Numbered from the stretch's first letter, positions 45,815 to 55,567 are shown. The stretch is DNA of 64,000 bases from Pacificitalea manganoxidans (GCF_002504165.1 NZ_CP021404.1:1550001-1614000), one strand, 5' to 3'. A program made the numbers and translations. The notes: generated by a model not told the origin, from the letters alone.

Positions 45815-48799
45815 ATGATCTCGGACGGTGACACACAGCTGGCGTTTCTCCGGGCGGGGGGCGAAACCGGAAGGTTGATTGCAGCGCGTGACTGGCGCGC
45901 CGCACGTTTGGGCGCGCCTGATGGCTGGCCTGCGGGATTACGCAGCGCGGTGCAGATCCTGTTGGCCTCGCCTCTGCCCGGGTTGCTGATCTGGGGACGC
46001 CAGCAGACCCTATTTTACAATGACGCGGCGCGCAGCCTGATCGGTCCCGCGCACCCGGCGGCGCTGGGCCAGCCCGTGACGCAAGGCGCGGCACCGATTT
46101 GGCAGGCGCTCGGCACGGCGGTCGCGCAGGGCACGGCGGCACGGCTGTCTGTGGCCCTGTCCCCCGATGGCGCGGCGCAGGACGTGGTTCTGACCCCTGT
46201 GACCGACGATGCGGGCGACGTGGCCGGGATGCTGTGCACCGTGGTGAGCCCAGCCGAGGCCGCCGCCGGTCCGCAAGCTGATGCGCAGGATACCCCGGAT
46301 AGTGACGAGGTTCAGCGCTTCCAACACACGCTGCTGGAACTGACATTGCAGGAACGTCCGCTGCAACTCATCCTCGAAGAGGTGATGCGCACGGCGCAGA
46401 CCGTGCTTGGGCCTGACGCTGTCTGCTCGATCCAGATGACGGACGAAGCTGGCACCTGCCTGTCGCATTGCGCCTCCATCGGGCTGGACGCGGAGTTCAC
46501 GGCTGCGATTGATGGCCTGCCCATCGGCCCCGCCTCTGGGTCGTGCGGCACTGCGGCGCATCGCCGGGCGCCGGTGATGGTTGCCGATATTGCCAGCGAT
46601 CCCTTGTGGCAGGGGATTGAGGACGCCGCGCTGTCGCGTGGGTTGCGCGCCTGTTGGTCACGGCCGGTGATTGGCGCGCGGGATAAGGTGCTGGGCGTCG
46701 TAGCCGTCTATCAGAGCACGCCGGGCCTACCATCGCCCCGTCAGGCGGAGTTTCTGGACCTCGTGGCCCGGATCACCGCGCTGATCCTTGAGCGTTACGC
46801 CGCGCAGGAGGCGCTCAACGATCAAAAACGCTTGCTGGAGACGTTGAACCGCACCGGCGCAGGGGTCGCGGCGGAGCTGGATCACGAAGCGTTGGTGCAG
46901 ATGGTCACCGATGCGGGCGTCGATCTGATCGGCGCGCAATTCGGGGCGTTTTTCTACAACATCGTCGACAAGGTCGGCGAAAGCTACACGCTCTATACCC
47001 TGTCGGGGGTGGATAGCGGAGCGTTTGCGAATTTCCCGATGCCGCGCAACACCGATGTCTTTGCGCCGACATTCGCAGGCACCGGGATCGTGCGCTCGGA
47101 CGACATCACCACCGATCCGCGCTATGCCCGCAATGCGCCCTACCGTGGCATGCCCAAAGGGCATCTGCCGGTGCGTAGCTATCTGGCCGTGCCGGTGATT
47201 TCGCGGTCGGGCGAGGTTCTCGGCGGACTGTTCTTTGGTCATGCGGAACCGGGGCGCTTCACTGCGCATCATGAAAAGCTGATGGAGGGGCTTGCGGGGC
47301 AGGCTTCCATCGCGGTCGATAACGCGCGGCTTTATCAATCTGCGCAGCGCGAAATCGAAGTGCGCCGCCGCGCCGAAAACGACCTGATCCGGATCAAGAG
47401 CGATCTGGAACTGGCGCAGGAGCGGGTTGAACTGGCCTTGGCCGCGGGGGCGATTATCGGAACATGGATCTGGCATGTTCCGACGGACACGATCACCGCC
47501 GATGACCGTTTTGCACGGGCCTTTGGTCTTGATCCCGACCGCTGCCGCGAGGGCATGTCATTGTCCGAGGCTACGAATTCCGTGCATCCCGACGATCTGG
47601 ATCGGGTGACCACGCTCATTGACGCGACGCTGCGCGCGGGCGGGGTCTACCGCGCCGAATATCGCGCGCGCCATGCGGATGGCAATTACCGCTGGGTGGA
47701 GGCAAGCGGCCTGTGCGAACTGGACGAGGACGGCAAGCCGCTGCGGTTCCCCGGCGTGCTTCTGGATATCGAGCAGCGCCACCGCATCGAGGTAGATCTT
47801 GAGCGGCGCGAGGCGGATCTGGCGCTGTTGCTCGATTCCACTGCCGACGGGTTCTATGCGGTCGATACCGAAGGCAAGACCACCCGCTGCAATGCCGCGT
47901 TCCTGCGGATGCTCGGCTTCCAGCGGGAGGAGGAGGTCGTGGGCAAGCAACTGCACGACATCATCCATCACACCCGCCCCGATGGCACGCCCTATGCGGA
48001 AACCAGCTGTCCGATCTATCAGGTCGCATCGGGCGGCGGCATGGCGCATGTCGATGACGAGGTGTTCTACCGCACCGATGGCACGTCCTTCCCCGTCGAA
48101 TACTGGGTGCGCCCGGTCTACTGGAAGGGGGAGCTTCAGGGCGCCGTCTGCAACATTCTCGACATCAGCGAACGCAAACGCGCCGAGGAAGCCCGCCAGT
48201 TGCTGCTGCGGGAACTGAACCACCGGGTGAAGAACCTGTTCTCGATCACCGCCGGGATGATCACGATGACCGCGCGCCATGCCCGCAGCGTCGAAGAACT
48301 GGCCGAAACCCTGTCAGGCCGGGTGATCGCATTGGCACGGGCGCATGAACTGATCAGCAGTTCCATCACCTCCGGCGATGCCGAGGTCACGCCAAGCGGG
48401 CTCGATAAGCTGATTGAGGTGGTGATGGCGCCGCATGTGGAGGGGCGCGCCGGGGCGCTCGATCTGTCCGGCCCGCCGGTGGAACTGGGCCCTACGGCGA
48501 CGACCGGGTTTGCGCTGATCCTGCACGAGCTTGCGACCAACGCCGCCAAATATGGTGCGCTTTCGGCGCCGGGCGGGCAGGTCCGCGTGGCGTGGCACCA
48601 AAGCGACGACATGCTGCATCTCGACTGGACAGAAACCGGAGGGCCAGCAGTCACAGGCCCGCCCACGCAAAGCGGATTCGGCAGCAAGCTCGCAAGGCTA
48701 AGCGCCACCGGTCAGCTGGACGGCGCAATCGAATATGACTGGACGCCCGGCGGGGTGACGATCCACCTGACCGCCGCGTTTGATCGGCTTTCACAATAG
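45815..48799 (+). CDS. Large PAS/GAF HWE-family histidine kinase
   Basis: The 994-residue protein has no obvious membrane segments. Sensory domains are a degenerate PAS at residues about 40-150 (LLIWGRQQTLFYNDAARSLI), a GAF at about 175-330, a second GAF at about 345-500 (SYLAVPVISRSGEVLGGLFF), a PAS at about 540-660 and another PAS at about 670-790. The HWE kinase domain has His803 in LNHRVKNLFSITAGM and the ATPase box LHELATNAAKYGALS. The start at 45815 is preceded by AAGGGGAACGG; an upstream frame from 45761 is less likely. A single-domain response regulator gene follows by 17 bp. Signals are not readable from sequence. Confidence 0.88.
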   Translation: MISDGDTQLAFLRAGGETGRLIAARDWRAARLGAPDGWPAGLRSAVQILLASPLPGLLIWGRQQTLFYNDAARSLIGPAHPAALGQPVTQGAAPIWQALGTAVAQGTAARLSVALSPDGAAQDVVLTPVTDDAGDVAGMLCTVVSPAEAAAGPQADAQDTPDSDEVQRFQHTLLELTLQERPLQLILEEVMRTAQTVLGPDAVCSIQMTDEAGTCLSHCASIGLDAEFTAAIDGLPIGPASGSCGTAAHRRAPVMVADIASDPLWQGIEDAALSRGLRACWSRPVIGARDKVLGVVAVYQSTPGLPSPRQAEFLDLVARITALILERYAAQEALNDQKRLLETLNRTGAGVAAELDHEALVQMVTDAGVDLIGAQFGAFFYNIVDKVGESYTLYTLSGVDSGAFANFPMPRNTDVFAPTFAGTGIVRSDDITTDPRYARNAPYRGMPKGHLPVRSYLAVPVISRSGEVLGGLFFGHAEPGRFTAHHEKLMEGLAGQASIAVDNARLYQSAQREIEVRRRAENDLIRIKSDLELAQERVELALAAGAIIGTWIWHVPTDTITADDRFARAFGLDPDRCREGMSLSEATNSVHPDDLDRVTTLIDATLRAGGVYRAEYRARHADGNYRWVEASGLCELDEDGKPLRFPGVLLDIEQRHRIEVDLERREADLALLLDSTADGFYAVDTEGKTTRCNAAFLRMLGFQREEEVVGKQLHDIIHHTRPDGTPYAETSCPIYQVASGGGMAHVDDEVFYRTDGTSFPVEYWVRPVYWKGELQGAVCNILDISERKRAEEARQLLLRELNHRVKNLFSITAGMITMTARHARSVEELAETLSGRVIALARAHELISSSITSGDAEVTPSGLDKLIEVVMAPHVEGRAGALDLSGPPVELGPTATTGFALILHELATNAAKYGALSAPGGQVRVAWHQSDDMLHLDWTETGGPAVTGPPTQSGFGSKLARLSATGQLDGAIEYDWTPGGVTIHLTAAFDRLSQ

Positions 48800-48816
48800 A
48801 CATTGGGAGGTGACAC

Positions 48817-49194
48817 ATGCCCGACACCGCTCGGTATCTGGATGGTCTCAAGGTGCTTATCGTGGAGGATGAGCCGTTTATTTCGCTGAACCTCGCGTTT
48901 GGGGTCGAGGATGCGGGCGGCACGGCGCTTGGACCTGCGACGAGCGTTGCGCAGGCGCTGACCCTGATCGCGACGGCGCGGCCCGATGCGGCGATTGTGG
49001 ATGTGGATTTGCCCGATGGTGACATCGGTCCCGTTCTCGACGCCCTGCGCCCCGAAGTGCCAGTGGTGGTGCATACGGGCGTCGGCCTGCCGGAGCGTCT
49101 GCGGGAAGCCCATCCCGAGGTTCAGGTCTTTACCAAGCCGACCACGCCCGCGGTGTTGGCCAAGCGCCTGCGCACGGAGATCGCGGACAACTGA
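48817..49194 (+). CDS. Single-domain response regulator
   Basis: The 125-residue protein is a stand-alone receiver. The acidic pocket is VLIVEDEPF, the phospho-acceptor is most likely Asp62 in AAIVDVDLPDGD, and the conserved Lys is in FTKPTTPAVLAKRL. It has no output domain. With the HWE kinase gene 17 bp upstream it forms a two-component pair, in which the receiver probably serves as a phosphate sink or protein-contact switch rather than a DNA-binding regulator. Confidence 0.9.
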   Translation: MPDTARYLDGLKVLIVEDEPFISLNLAFGVEDAGGTALGPATSVAQALTLIATARPDAAIVDVDLPDGDIGPVLDALRPEVPVVVHTGVGLPERLREAHPEVQVFTKPTTPAVLAKRLRTEIADN

Positions 49195-49228
49195 ACCCAG
49201 CGGGCAGGGCGGCTTTCCGTCTTGCGGC

Positions 49229-49254
49229 GGAACCCCGGTTGCTCGGCCTGCGTT
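49229..49254 (+). promoter_or_regulatory. Sigma-EcfG-like promoter before the hybrid kinase
   Basis: GGAAC at 49229-49233, a 17-base spacer and CGTT at 49251-49254 match the sigma-EcfG consensus exactly. The element lies 194 bp before the TTG start of the hybrid kinase gene, in a 253-bp gap that has no coding sequence. The long leader leaves room for further control. Confidence 0.5.
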
Positions 49255-49447
49255 TGCCGAGGCGTCGGCCCGTTCCGATATTGGCCCTTTTGCCCGGTCC
49301 GTAGCCCGGCTCGCCGGTTTTCGCCTAACTGCGGGACCGATCACGACCGCGCGAGAGCGACGGAAATGGTGGTGCCTGACGCTGTAGACCCTATCTGTTA
49401 CGGCGCGGAGCGACGCTCCCGCCACCTGCACGAATCGGAGATGCCGT

Positions 49448-51880
49448 TTGAACGTCGAGACAACCGGGAGCGTGACGCGCCCTGCCGCCGGTGGCGAGAT
49501 GGGCCAGTTGATCCGTGACTTCGACTGGGCCGGCACCTCGCTCGGCCCGGCGCAGGATTGGCCGCAGGTGCTGCATGTGCTGGTGGATCTGATGCTGAGT
49601 TCCAGCCAGCCGATGTTCTTGGTCTGGGGGCCGGAGCGAACCTGCCTTTATAACGATTCCTATTCCGAAATCCTCGCCGGGAAGCATCCCGCGCTGGGGC
49701 AGCCTTTCGACCAAATCTGGGCAGAGATCTGGGATCGTGACCTGAAACCGATCGTCGCCAAGGCCTATGCAGGCGAGGCGCTGCATATGGACCACATTCC
49801 GCTTATGATGCTGCGGCGCGGGTATCTGGAGGAAACCCATTTTTCATTCTCCTACACACCCGTGCGCGATGCAGAGGGGGTGGTTCAGGGGTTTTTGTGC
49901 CCCTGTCTGGAGATCACCGATCAGGTGCTGGAGGAACGTCGCGCGCGGCTGCGGGTCGAGTTGACCGAGCGGTTCCGCGCCGAGCGTGACCCCAAAGCGC
50001 TGAGCTACGAGGCCGCCGCGCTTCTGGCCCGTCATCTGGACGTGCAGCAGGGCGCCTATGCCGCGATTGACGACAGCGGCGCGTACGCGATCATCAAGAC
50101 CGACTGGTCCGCAGGCGGCATGCCCAGCAATGTCGGGCGCCACCGGTTGCAGGATTTCGGCGCTGATTTCATCGCCGATCTGAAGGCCGGGCGCAGCGTT
50201 GCCATCGCCGATGTGCAGGAAGACCCGCGCACCAACACGCCCGAGGCGACGGAAACCTTTGCGCAGCGCGGCATTCGCGCGGTTCTCAATGTGCCGCATA
50301 TGCGCGACGGGCGGCTTGTCGCCGTGCTGGCGCTTCACGCCGATAAGCCACGCTGCTGGCATCCGGCGGATGTCGCACTGGCGGAGGAGGTCGCGCAGCG
50401 CACCCATGCCGCCGTGAAAAGCGCGGAGGCCGAAGATGCCCGGCGTCTGAGCGAACATCACCTGCGCGAAACCCGCGATGCGCTGGCCTTGGCCACGACG
50501 GCCTCTAGCCTCGGCTGGGTGACGTGGGATATGGATACCGGCGACGCGACCGTCGATGCCTGCGGGCGCGACATACTGGGATTTGACGACGGAACGGTCC
50601 GTGTCGAGGATTGGATGGGCCGCATCCATCCCGAAGATCGCGCGATGGTGGAGGAGGAGTTGCACGGGTGTGTGCGCGACAGCCGCCCGTTTGATCTGGC
50701 CTATCGTGTCACACCGCCCGACGGCAGCACGCGGCATGTCCACGGCACCGGCGTGTTTCAGACCGATGACGACGGCAGGGCTACGCGCGGCACCGGTTTT
50801 GTGCGAGACGTGACGGAGCGCAAGCGGGCCGAGGATCACAGCAACATGCTGATGGCGGAACTGGACCACCGGGTGAAGAACATCCTCGCCGTGGTGCAGT
50901 CCATCGCCCGGCAGAGCCTTGCCCGCGGTCAGGAACTCGGCCCCGAAGCGGCGGACCGGCTGATCGGACGCATTTCCGCGCTGGCGCAATCCCATGCGCT
51001 TGTCGCGCGCAGCCGCTGGGAAGGCGCCTCTTTCGAGGCCCTGCTGGAAACGGCGCTGGCCTCCTATCGCGACGAGGAGGGTGTGCGCATCGTGCTGGAT
51101 GGCCCGGATCTGAAGATCACGCCAAAGGCCGCGCAGACGCTGGCGCTGGCCCTGCACGAACTGGGAACGAATTCCGCGAAATATGGCGCGCTGTCGCGTC
51201 CCGAGGGGCGGATCATCGCGCGTTGGCGGCTTACCCGCGAGGCGGGCGAGGCGGTGCTGGCGTTTGACTGGCAGGAATGTGACGGCCCGGTCATTGAGGG
51301 CCCGCCCAGCCGCCGTGGTTTTGGCTCCGTGCTGATCGAACGGATGCTCGCCGCCGATCTGGATGGCGACGTGGATCTGGATTTCGCGCCAACCGGGCTG
51401 CGGGCGCAAATCACGCTGCCATTGGCCACCCTGCGGGCCAAGGAAACCACCGTGACCCCCGCTGCCGCGCCTGCCGTGCCGTTGGCCGGCGATCGTGCCG
51501 CGCTGCGGGAAAAGAAGGTGCTGGTCATCGAGGACGAACATCTGGTCGGGCAGGAAACGACCGCCGCCTTGCGCGCGGCGGGCTGCTCCGTGATCGGTCC
51601 GGTGACGACATTGAAGGAAGCGCTGACCGTCGTCGGCGCCGAAAGCTACGACGCCGCCGTGCTCGATGTGAACCTGAATGGCGAACTGGTCTGGCCCGCG
51701 GCACAGGTCGTGCGGGCGCGCGACATTCCTTTCGTGTTCGCGACGGGATATTCGGGCACCGTCAACACGCCGCGCGAATTGAAGGACGCGCCTTGGGTGG
51801 AGAAGCCCATCGCCGCCGACGACCTGATCCAGTCGCTCGCCGCCGCGCTATCGGTGCAGGAGGCCGCGAACAGCAAGTAG
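49448..51880 (+). CDS. Hybrid HWE-family histidine kinase with C-terminal receiver
   Basis: The 810-residue protein has an N-terminal PAS-like domain (FLVWGPERTCLYNDSYSEIL), a GAF domain at about residues 170-330, a PAS domain at about 345-455, then the HWE kinase with His474 in LDHRVKNILAVVQSIARQ and the ATPase box LHELGTNSAKYGALS. A receiver with Asp740 in AAVLDVNLNGE closes the chain. The TTG at 49448 has CGGAG about seven bases before it; an in-frame ATG at 49499 is the alternative. Its domain order repeats the kinase at 45815, so the two are probably paralogues. A consensus-like sigma-EcfG promoter lies upstream. Confidence 0.87.
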   Translation: MNVETTGSVTRPAAGGEMGQLIRDFDWAGTSLGPAQDWPQVLHVLVDLMLSSSQPMFLVWGPERTCLYNDSYSEILAGKHPALGQPFDQIWAEIWDRDLKPIVAKAYAGEALHMDHIPLMMLRRGYLEETHFSFSYTPVRDAEGVVQGFLCPCLEITDQVLEERRARLRVELTERFRAERDPKALSYEAAALLARHLDVQQGAYAAIDDSGAYAIIKTDWSAGGMPSNVGRHRLQDFGADFIADLKAGRSVAIADVQEDPRTNTPEATETFAQRGIRAVLNVPHMRDGRLVAVLALHADKPRCWHPADVALAEEVAQRTHAAVKSAEAEDARRLSEHHLRETRDALALATTASSLGWVTWDMDTGDATVDACGRDILGFDDGTVRVEDWMGRIHPEDRAMVEEELHGCVRDSRPFDLAYRVTPPDGSTRHVHGTGVFQTDDDGRATRGTGFVRDVTERKRAEDHSNMLMAELDHRVKNILAVVQSIARQSLARGQELGPEAADRLIGRISALAQSHALVARSRWEGASFEALLETALASYRDEEGVRIVLDGPDLKITPKAAQTLALALHELGTNSAKYGALSRPEGRIIARWRLTREAGEAVLAFDWQECDGPVIEGPPSRRGFGSVLIERMLAADLDGDVDLDFAPTGLRAQITLPLATLRAKETTVTPAAAPAVPLAGDRAALREKKVLVIEDEHLVGQETTAALRAAGCSVIGPVTTLKEALTVVGAESYDAAVLDVNLNGELVWPAAQVVRARDIPFVFATGYSGTVNTPRELKDAPWVEKPIAADDLIQSLAAALSVQEAANSK

Positions 51881-52004
51881 CACCGATGTTGCGCACCGGG
51901 GCCGGCGGCCGCGCGGCGGGCAGAAGATCCTTGTCGTCGGGCGTGTCATGCTGTTTCGGTTTGCACACCGATGCTGCGATGGCCGCACCTAGAAAGGATC
52001 TCAC

Positions 52005-52778
52005 ATGCCCGCTTTGCCAAATCCGTTCAAATCCGCGCTCACGGAGGGCCGGCTGCAATTCGGACTGTGGCTGGCGCTGGCCAATGCCTACACGACCGAA
52101 ATCTGCGCCGGCGCAGGCTATGATTGGCTGCTGATCGACGGGGAACACGCGCCAAACGACATTCCCAGCATCCTTGCGCAGTTGCAGGCGATCGGGCGCG
52201 GCGGCAGCCATGCGCTTGTCCGTCCGCCGGTGGGGGAGACGAGCCTAATCAAGCAGATCCTCGACATGGGGGCGCAGACCATCCTGATCCCGATGGTCGA
52301 AAGCGGCGCGCAGGCGCAGATGCTGGCACGGGCGATGCGCTATCCGCCCAATGGTGTCCGCGGGCTGGGTGCCGGGCTGGCGCGGGCGTCGTCGTTCAAC
52401 CGCGATGCCGACTATGCCCAGACTGCCGATGAACAGGTCTGCCTGCTAGTCCAGATCGAAAGCTGCGCGGGCATCGACGCCCTTGATGCGATCACCACCA
52501 CCGATGGCGTCGACGGCGTGTTCATCGGCCCCGCCGATCTGGCGGCGGACATGGGCCATCTGGGGCAACCCGACCACCCGGAGGTCGTCGCCGCCGTCGA
52601 AGCCGCGATCCGCCGAATCGTGGAATTGGGCAAGCCTGCAGGCGTGCTGACCGTCAACCGCGCGCTGGCCCGGCGCTACATCGACGCGGGCGCGACCTTC
52701 GTGGCGATTGGGGCGGATGTCACCGTGTTGGCGGACCAGACCACGGCATTGCTAAAAACCTTCCGCGCGGAGGTCTGA
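52005..52778 (+). CDS. HpcH/HpaI-family aldolase
   Basis: The 257-residue protein is a class II pyruvate aldolase of the HpcH/HpaI family (4-hydroxy-2-oxoheptanedioate or 2-keto-3-deoxy-rhamnonate aldolase type). The metal-binding and catalytic regions are WLLIDGEHAPND, ILIPMVESGAQAQ, RGLGAGLARAS and GVFIGPADLAADMG. It cleaves 4-hydroxy-2-oxo acids to pyruvate and an aldehyde. GAAAGGAT precedes the ATG. It stands alone between the kinase and phoX genes, so its pathway is not shown by neighbours. Confidence 0.88.
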   Translation: MPALPNPFKSALTEGRLQFGLWLALANAYTTEICAGAGYDWLLIDGEHAPNDIPSILAQLQAIGRGGSHALVRPPVGETSLIKQILDMGAQTILIPMVESGAQAQMLARAMRYPPNGVRGLGAGLARASSFNRDADYAQTADEQVCLLVQIESCAGIDALDAITTTDGVDGVFIGPADLAADMGHLGQPDHPEVVAAVEAAIRRIVELGKPAGVLTVNRALARRYIDAGATFVAIGADVTVLADQTTALLKTFRAEV

Positions 52779-52924
52779 GCCCATCTGCACCGTAGCCTGC
52801 CGGATCTGGTCCGGGGGCGCGCAAGTGCGGCGGCGGTGCGAGCCACGAAAATTGCAATGCTATATGGGGAGCGTCGATATCGGCGCGGGCGGGATGATAG
52901 GCCTTCGCCACCGCGCCTAATGTA

Positions 52925-52954
52925 AAGGGGCGGCACCCCGCGGCGCCGCCCCTT
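52925..52954. terminator. Hairpin in the convergent gap between aldolase and phoX
   Basis: AAGGGGCGGC and GCCGCCCCTT form a 10-bp stem around a 10-base loop. On the minus strand it is followed by TTTACATT, so it may end phoX transcription; on the plus strand it has no T-run. Confidence 0.55.
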
Positions 52955-52976
52955 CGATCCGGTGTGCAAATCGGAC

Positions 52977-54857
52977 TTAGCCGATCGTCGCGCCATCTTC
53001 GCGCCAGACGGCGACCACAGCGGAGCGGGGCTTGCCCTCCCCATCGGGCCAGGAGCCGCCGGGGTGCTGGATGCCGACAAAGGCCACCTTGCGGTCCAGC
53101 GACCATGTCAGGCCGGTGACCTCTGCCCCGTTGGGCGCGGTCAGGAAGCGGGCGATCTCGCCGGTTTCGGGGTTGCCGACAAGCATCTGGTTATTGCCCA
53201 TGCCCTCGAATTCGCCCTCGTTGCTGTCATCGCCATCGGTCTGGATCCACAGCATCCCGTCGGAGCTGAACACCATACCATCGGGCGAGTTGAACATATT
53301 GCCCGGCGTCACATTGGCAGAGCCGCGATACATGCCTTCGGCGGCGGAGGGGTTGCCGGCCATGACGTAGAGATCCCAGCTAAAGCTGTCCGCGCCGTGG
53401 TCTTCGTCCGTGGGCCACCAGCGCACGATCTGGCCGTAATTGTTGACCTCGCGCGGGTTGGGGCCGCCGACCGGCGCCGCGTCGCCACCGGCATTGCCGC
53501 TGACGCCCCGGTTTTTATTGTTGGTCAGCGCGCAGTAGACCTCGGCCCGCAGGGGGTTGGTGGCGATCCATTCGGGGCGATCCATCGTCGTGGCGCCCAC
53601 CTTGGAGCCTGCCATCCGGGCGAAGACGAGGATTTCCTCGATCGCCATGCCGGTGCTCTCGGGCGTCAGGGGCAGCCATGCGCCGGTCTGGTCGTCATTG
53701 AACTTCGCGACATAAAGTGTGCCATCCGACAGCAGGCCATCGGTCGGCTGGCCCTCGGCCCATGTGCCGTTGGAGACGTAGCGGTAGATGAATTCGCCGC
53801 GCTCGTCATCGCCCATATACACGACGATCCGGCCATCGGCGGCCTGCACCATCGCGGCGTTTTCATGCTTGAACCGGCCCAGAGCGGAATGTTTCACCGG
53901 CGTGCTTGCGGGATCGGCGGGGTCGATCTCGGTGATCCAGCCGTGGCGGTTAGGCTCGTTGGGTTCCGTGGTCAGGTCGAACCGGGGGTCGAACGTCTCA
54001 TAGGCGTAACGCCCTTCGGCGCCGATGCCATAGCGGTCGTAGCCTTCGGTCGCGGGCATCTCGCCGGTGGCGCCAAAGTAGCCGTTGAAGTTTTCTTCGC
54101 AGGTCAGATAGGTGCCCCACAGCGTCCGACCGGAGCCGCAGTTGTTCATCGTGCCCTTGGGCGAGCGGCCTTCGGGATCGGCATTGGTCTGCACCAGCGC
54201 ATGACCGGCAGCGGGGCCGTCCATCGTCATCTGGGTGTCATGGGTGATGCGGCGGTTCAGGGGGCTGTCCTTGACCACCTCGAACCCAGTGCCGCTATCG
54301 GCGATTTCCATCACCGTTACGCCCTGAATGTTCTTGAGCAGTGTCACCTCATCGGCGCTGGCGGCCATGCCTTCGGAGGCCTCGGGCAGGTTGATCTGCG
54401 GGTTGGCATATTCCGAGTTGATGACCAGAACCGTGCGGCCATCCACGTCAAAGGTTTCCATGCCGTCGGTGTTCTCGCCGAAGACTTTGTCAGACATCGC
54501 AACGGGCACGACGCCGTCGCTGCCATAAGCGCCATCGGCCTCGGACCAAAGCGCGTCACCCCAGCGCACCAGCGGCTTCCAATCATAACCTTCGGGCACA
54601 GTCAGATCGAACCCGGTGCCTGCGGGCACGGGGGTAAAGGCAAAGCCGCTGGTCTGCGCGGCCGCGCGGCCCGCCTGACCCAGCACGCCGGAGCCAAACA
54701 CCGCAGCGCCCGAACCAAAGGCCAGTGCGCCGCCCAGAAAACCGCGGCGCGATACGGCGCGTTCCACGACCTGATCGAAATCATTGTCGGCCGGGCGCGG
54801 CGACCGCAGTTCATCGAAGTCATCCCAGGACAGGTCGACGGTTTTCTTGATATCCAT
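52977..54857 (-). CDS. phoX: PhoX-family alkaline phosphatase
   Basis: The 626-residue protein is a PhoX-type (DUF839) phosphatase, a calcium/iron enzyme that releases phosphate from organic phosphates in the periplasm or outside the cell. A Tat signal is clear: SRRGFLGGALAFGSGAAVFG at about residues 36-55. The mature part has NNCGSGRTLWGTYLTCEENF, the hallmark CEE stretch with metal ligands, and GRFKHENAAMVQAADGRIVV. AAAGGAA precedes the start. A three-repeat Pho box lies 76 bp upstream, which supports induction by phosphate limitation through PhoB. Confidence 0.92.
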   Translation of the reverse strand: MDIKKTVDLSWDDFDELRSPRPADNDFDQVVERAVSRRGFLGGALAFGSGAAVFGSGVLGQAGRAAAQTSGFAFTPVPAGTGFDLTVPEGYDWKPLVRWGDALWSEADGAYGSDGVVPVAMSDKVFGENTDGMETFDVDGRTVLVINSEYANPQINLPEASEGMAASADEVTLLKNIQGVTVMEIADSGTGFEVVKDSPLNRRITHDTQMTMDGPAAGHALVQTNADPEGRSPKGTMNNCGSGRTLWGTYLTCEENFNGYFGATGEMPATEGYDRYGIGAEGRYAYETFDPRFDLTTEPNEPNRHGWITEIDPADPASTPVKHSALGRFKHENAAMVQAADGRIVVYMGDDERGEFIYRYVSNGTWAEGQPTDGLLSDGTLYVAKFNDDQTGAWLPLTPESTGMAIEEILVFARMAGSKVGATTMDRPEWIATNPLRAEVYCALTNNKNRGVSGNAGGDAAPVGGPNPREVNNYGQIVRWWPTDEDHGADSFSWDLYVMAGNPSAAEGMYRGSANVTPGNMFNSPDGMVFSSDGMLWIQTDGDDSNEGEFEGMGNNQMLVGNPETGEIARFLTAPNGAEVTGLTWSLDRKVAFVGIQHPGGSWPDGEGKPRSAVVAVWREDGATIG

Positions 54858-54933
54858 GATATATTCCTTTGGCGCATGGCTGAGGATGGTCGCGGGAGGC
54901 AGGCCATCGCTGCACGCGAGGTCTCATTTTTAT

Positions 54934-54962
54934 CTGACGGTCCAATGACGGAACTGCGACAG
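54934..54962 (-). promoter_or_regulatory. Pho box before phoX
   Basis: On the minus strand three heptamers, CTGTCGC, CCGTCAT and CCGTCAG, are spaced exactly 11 bp apart with four-base gaps. They match the PhoB heptamer CTGTCAT at 5, 6 and 5 of 7 positions. The array lies 76 to 105 bases before the phoX start. This is a good candidate PhoB operator. Confidence 0.7.
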
Positions 54963-55137
54963 CCGCGTAACGATTGATGCGGCGCGTCGAGGGGGTGGCT
55001 GGCGCAGGTGACATGCCGTTGCGCCACCCGGGAGTGGTCCGCGTGTGCGGCGGGTGGATTTTCCCGCGCAGCTAAGCCTTTACTGCAATCACGCGCTGTT
55101 GCCGCGCCGCGCCATCCCGAACCGCTAAGGATCAGCC

Positions 55138-55551
55138 ATGACCAACCTGACCGTCACCATCGCCGGTGTCACCTTCGACGCCCGTTTCGAGGAGGAGGCC
55201 GCCCCGAAGACCGTCGCCGCGTTCCGTGCGCGTATGCCGTTCATCGGGCAGGTGGTGCATGTCCGCTGGAGCGGCGAGGGCGTATGGATCCCTCTTGGGG
55301 AGACCGATTTCGGCGTCGGCTACGAAAACCACACCAGCTATCCCGCGCCGGGGCAGATCATCCTGTATCCCGGCGGGATATCGGAAACGGAGATCCTGCT
55401 GGCCTATGGCGGTGTGCATTTCGCCTCGAAGATGGGGCAGTTGGCGGGCAATCACTTCATCACGCTGACCTCTGGGCTCGACCGTCTGGCGCAGATCGGA
55501 CCCAAGGTTTTGTGGGAGGGCGCGCAGGACATCCGGTTCGAGCTGGCCTAA
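55138..55551 (+). CDS. DUF3830 family protein
   Basis: The 137-residue protein matches the DUF3830 family, a small cyclophilin-like fold. It contains TFDARFEEEAAPKTVAAFRA, the central VHVRWSGEGVWIPLGE and PAPGQIILYPGGISETEILL. Members are often encoded beside transporter and hydrolase genes of amide or amino acid catabolism, but no enzyme activity is established to my knowledge. Here it is convergent with an APH-like gene and about 280 bp from phoX, with no operon partner. The cyclophilin-like fold is shared with PxpB, so a distant relation to oxoprolinase-type enzymes is possible. Confidence 0.75.
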   Translation: MTNLTVTIAGVTFDARFEEEAAPKTVAAFRARMPFIGQVVHVRWSGEGVWIPLGETDFGVGYENHTSYPAPGQIILYPGGISETEILLAYGGVHFASKMGQLAGNHFITLTSGLDRLAQIGPKVLWEGAQDIRFELA

Positions 55552-55567
55552 GCCCCCACGCGCAGGA

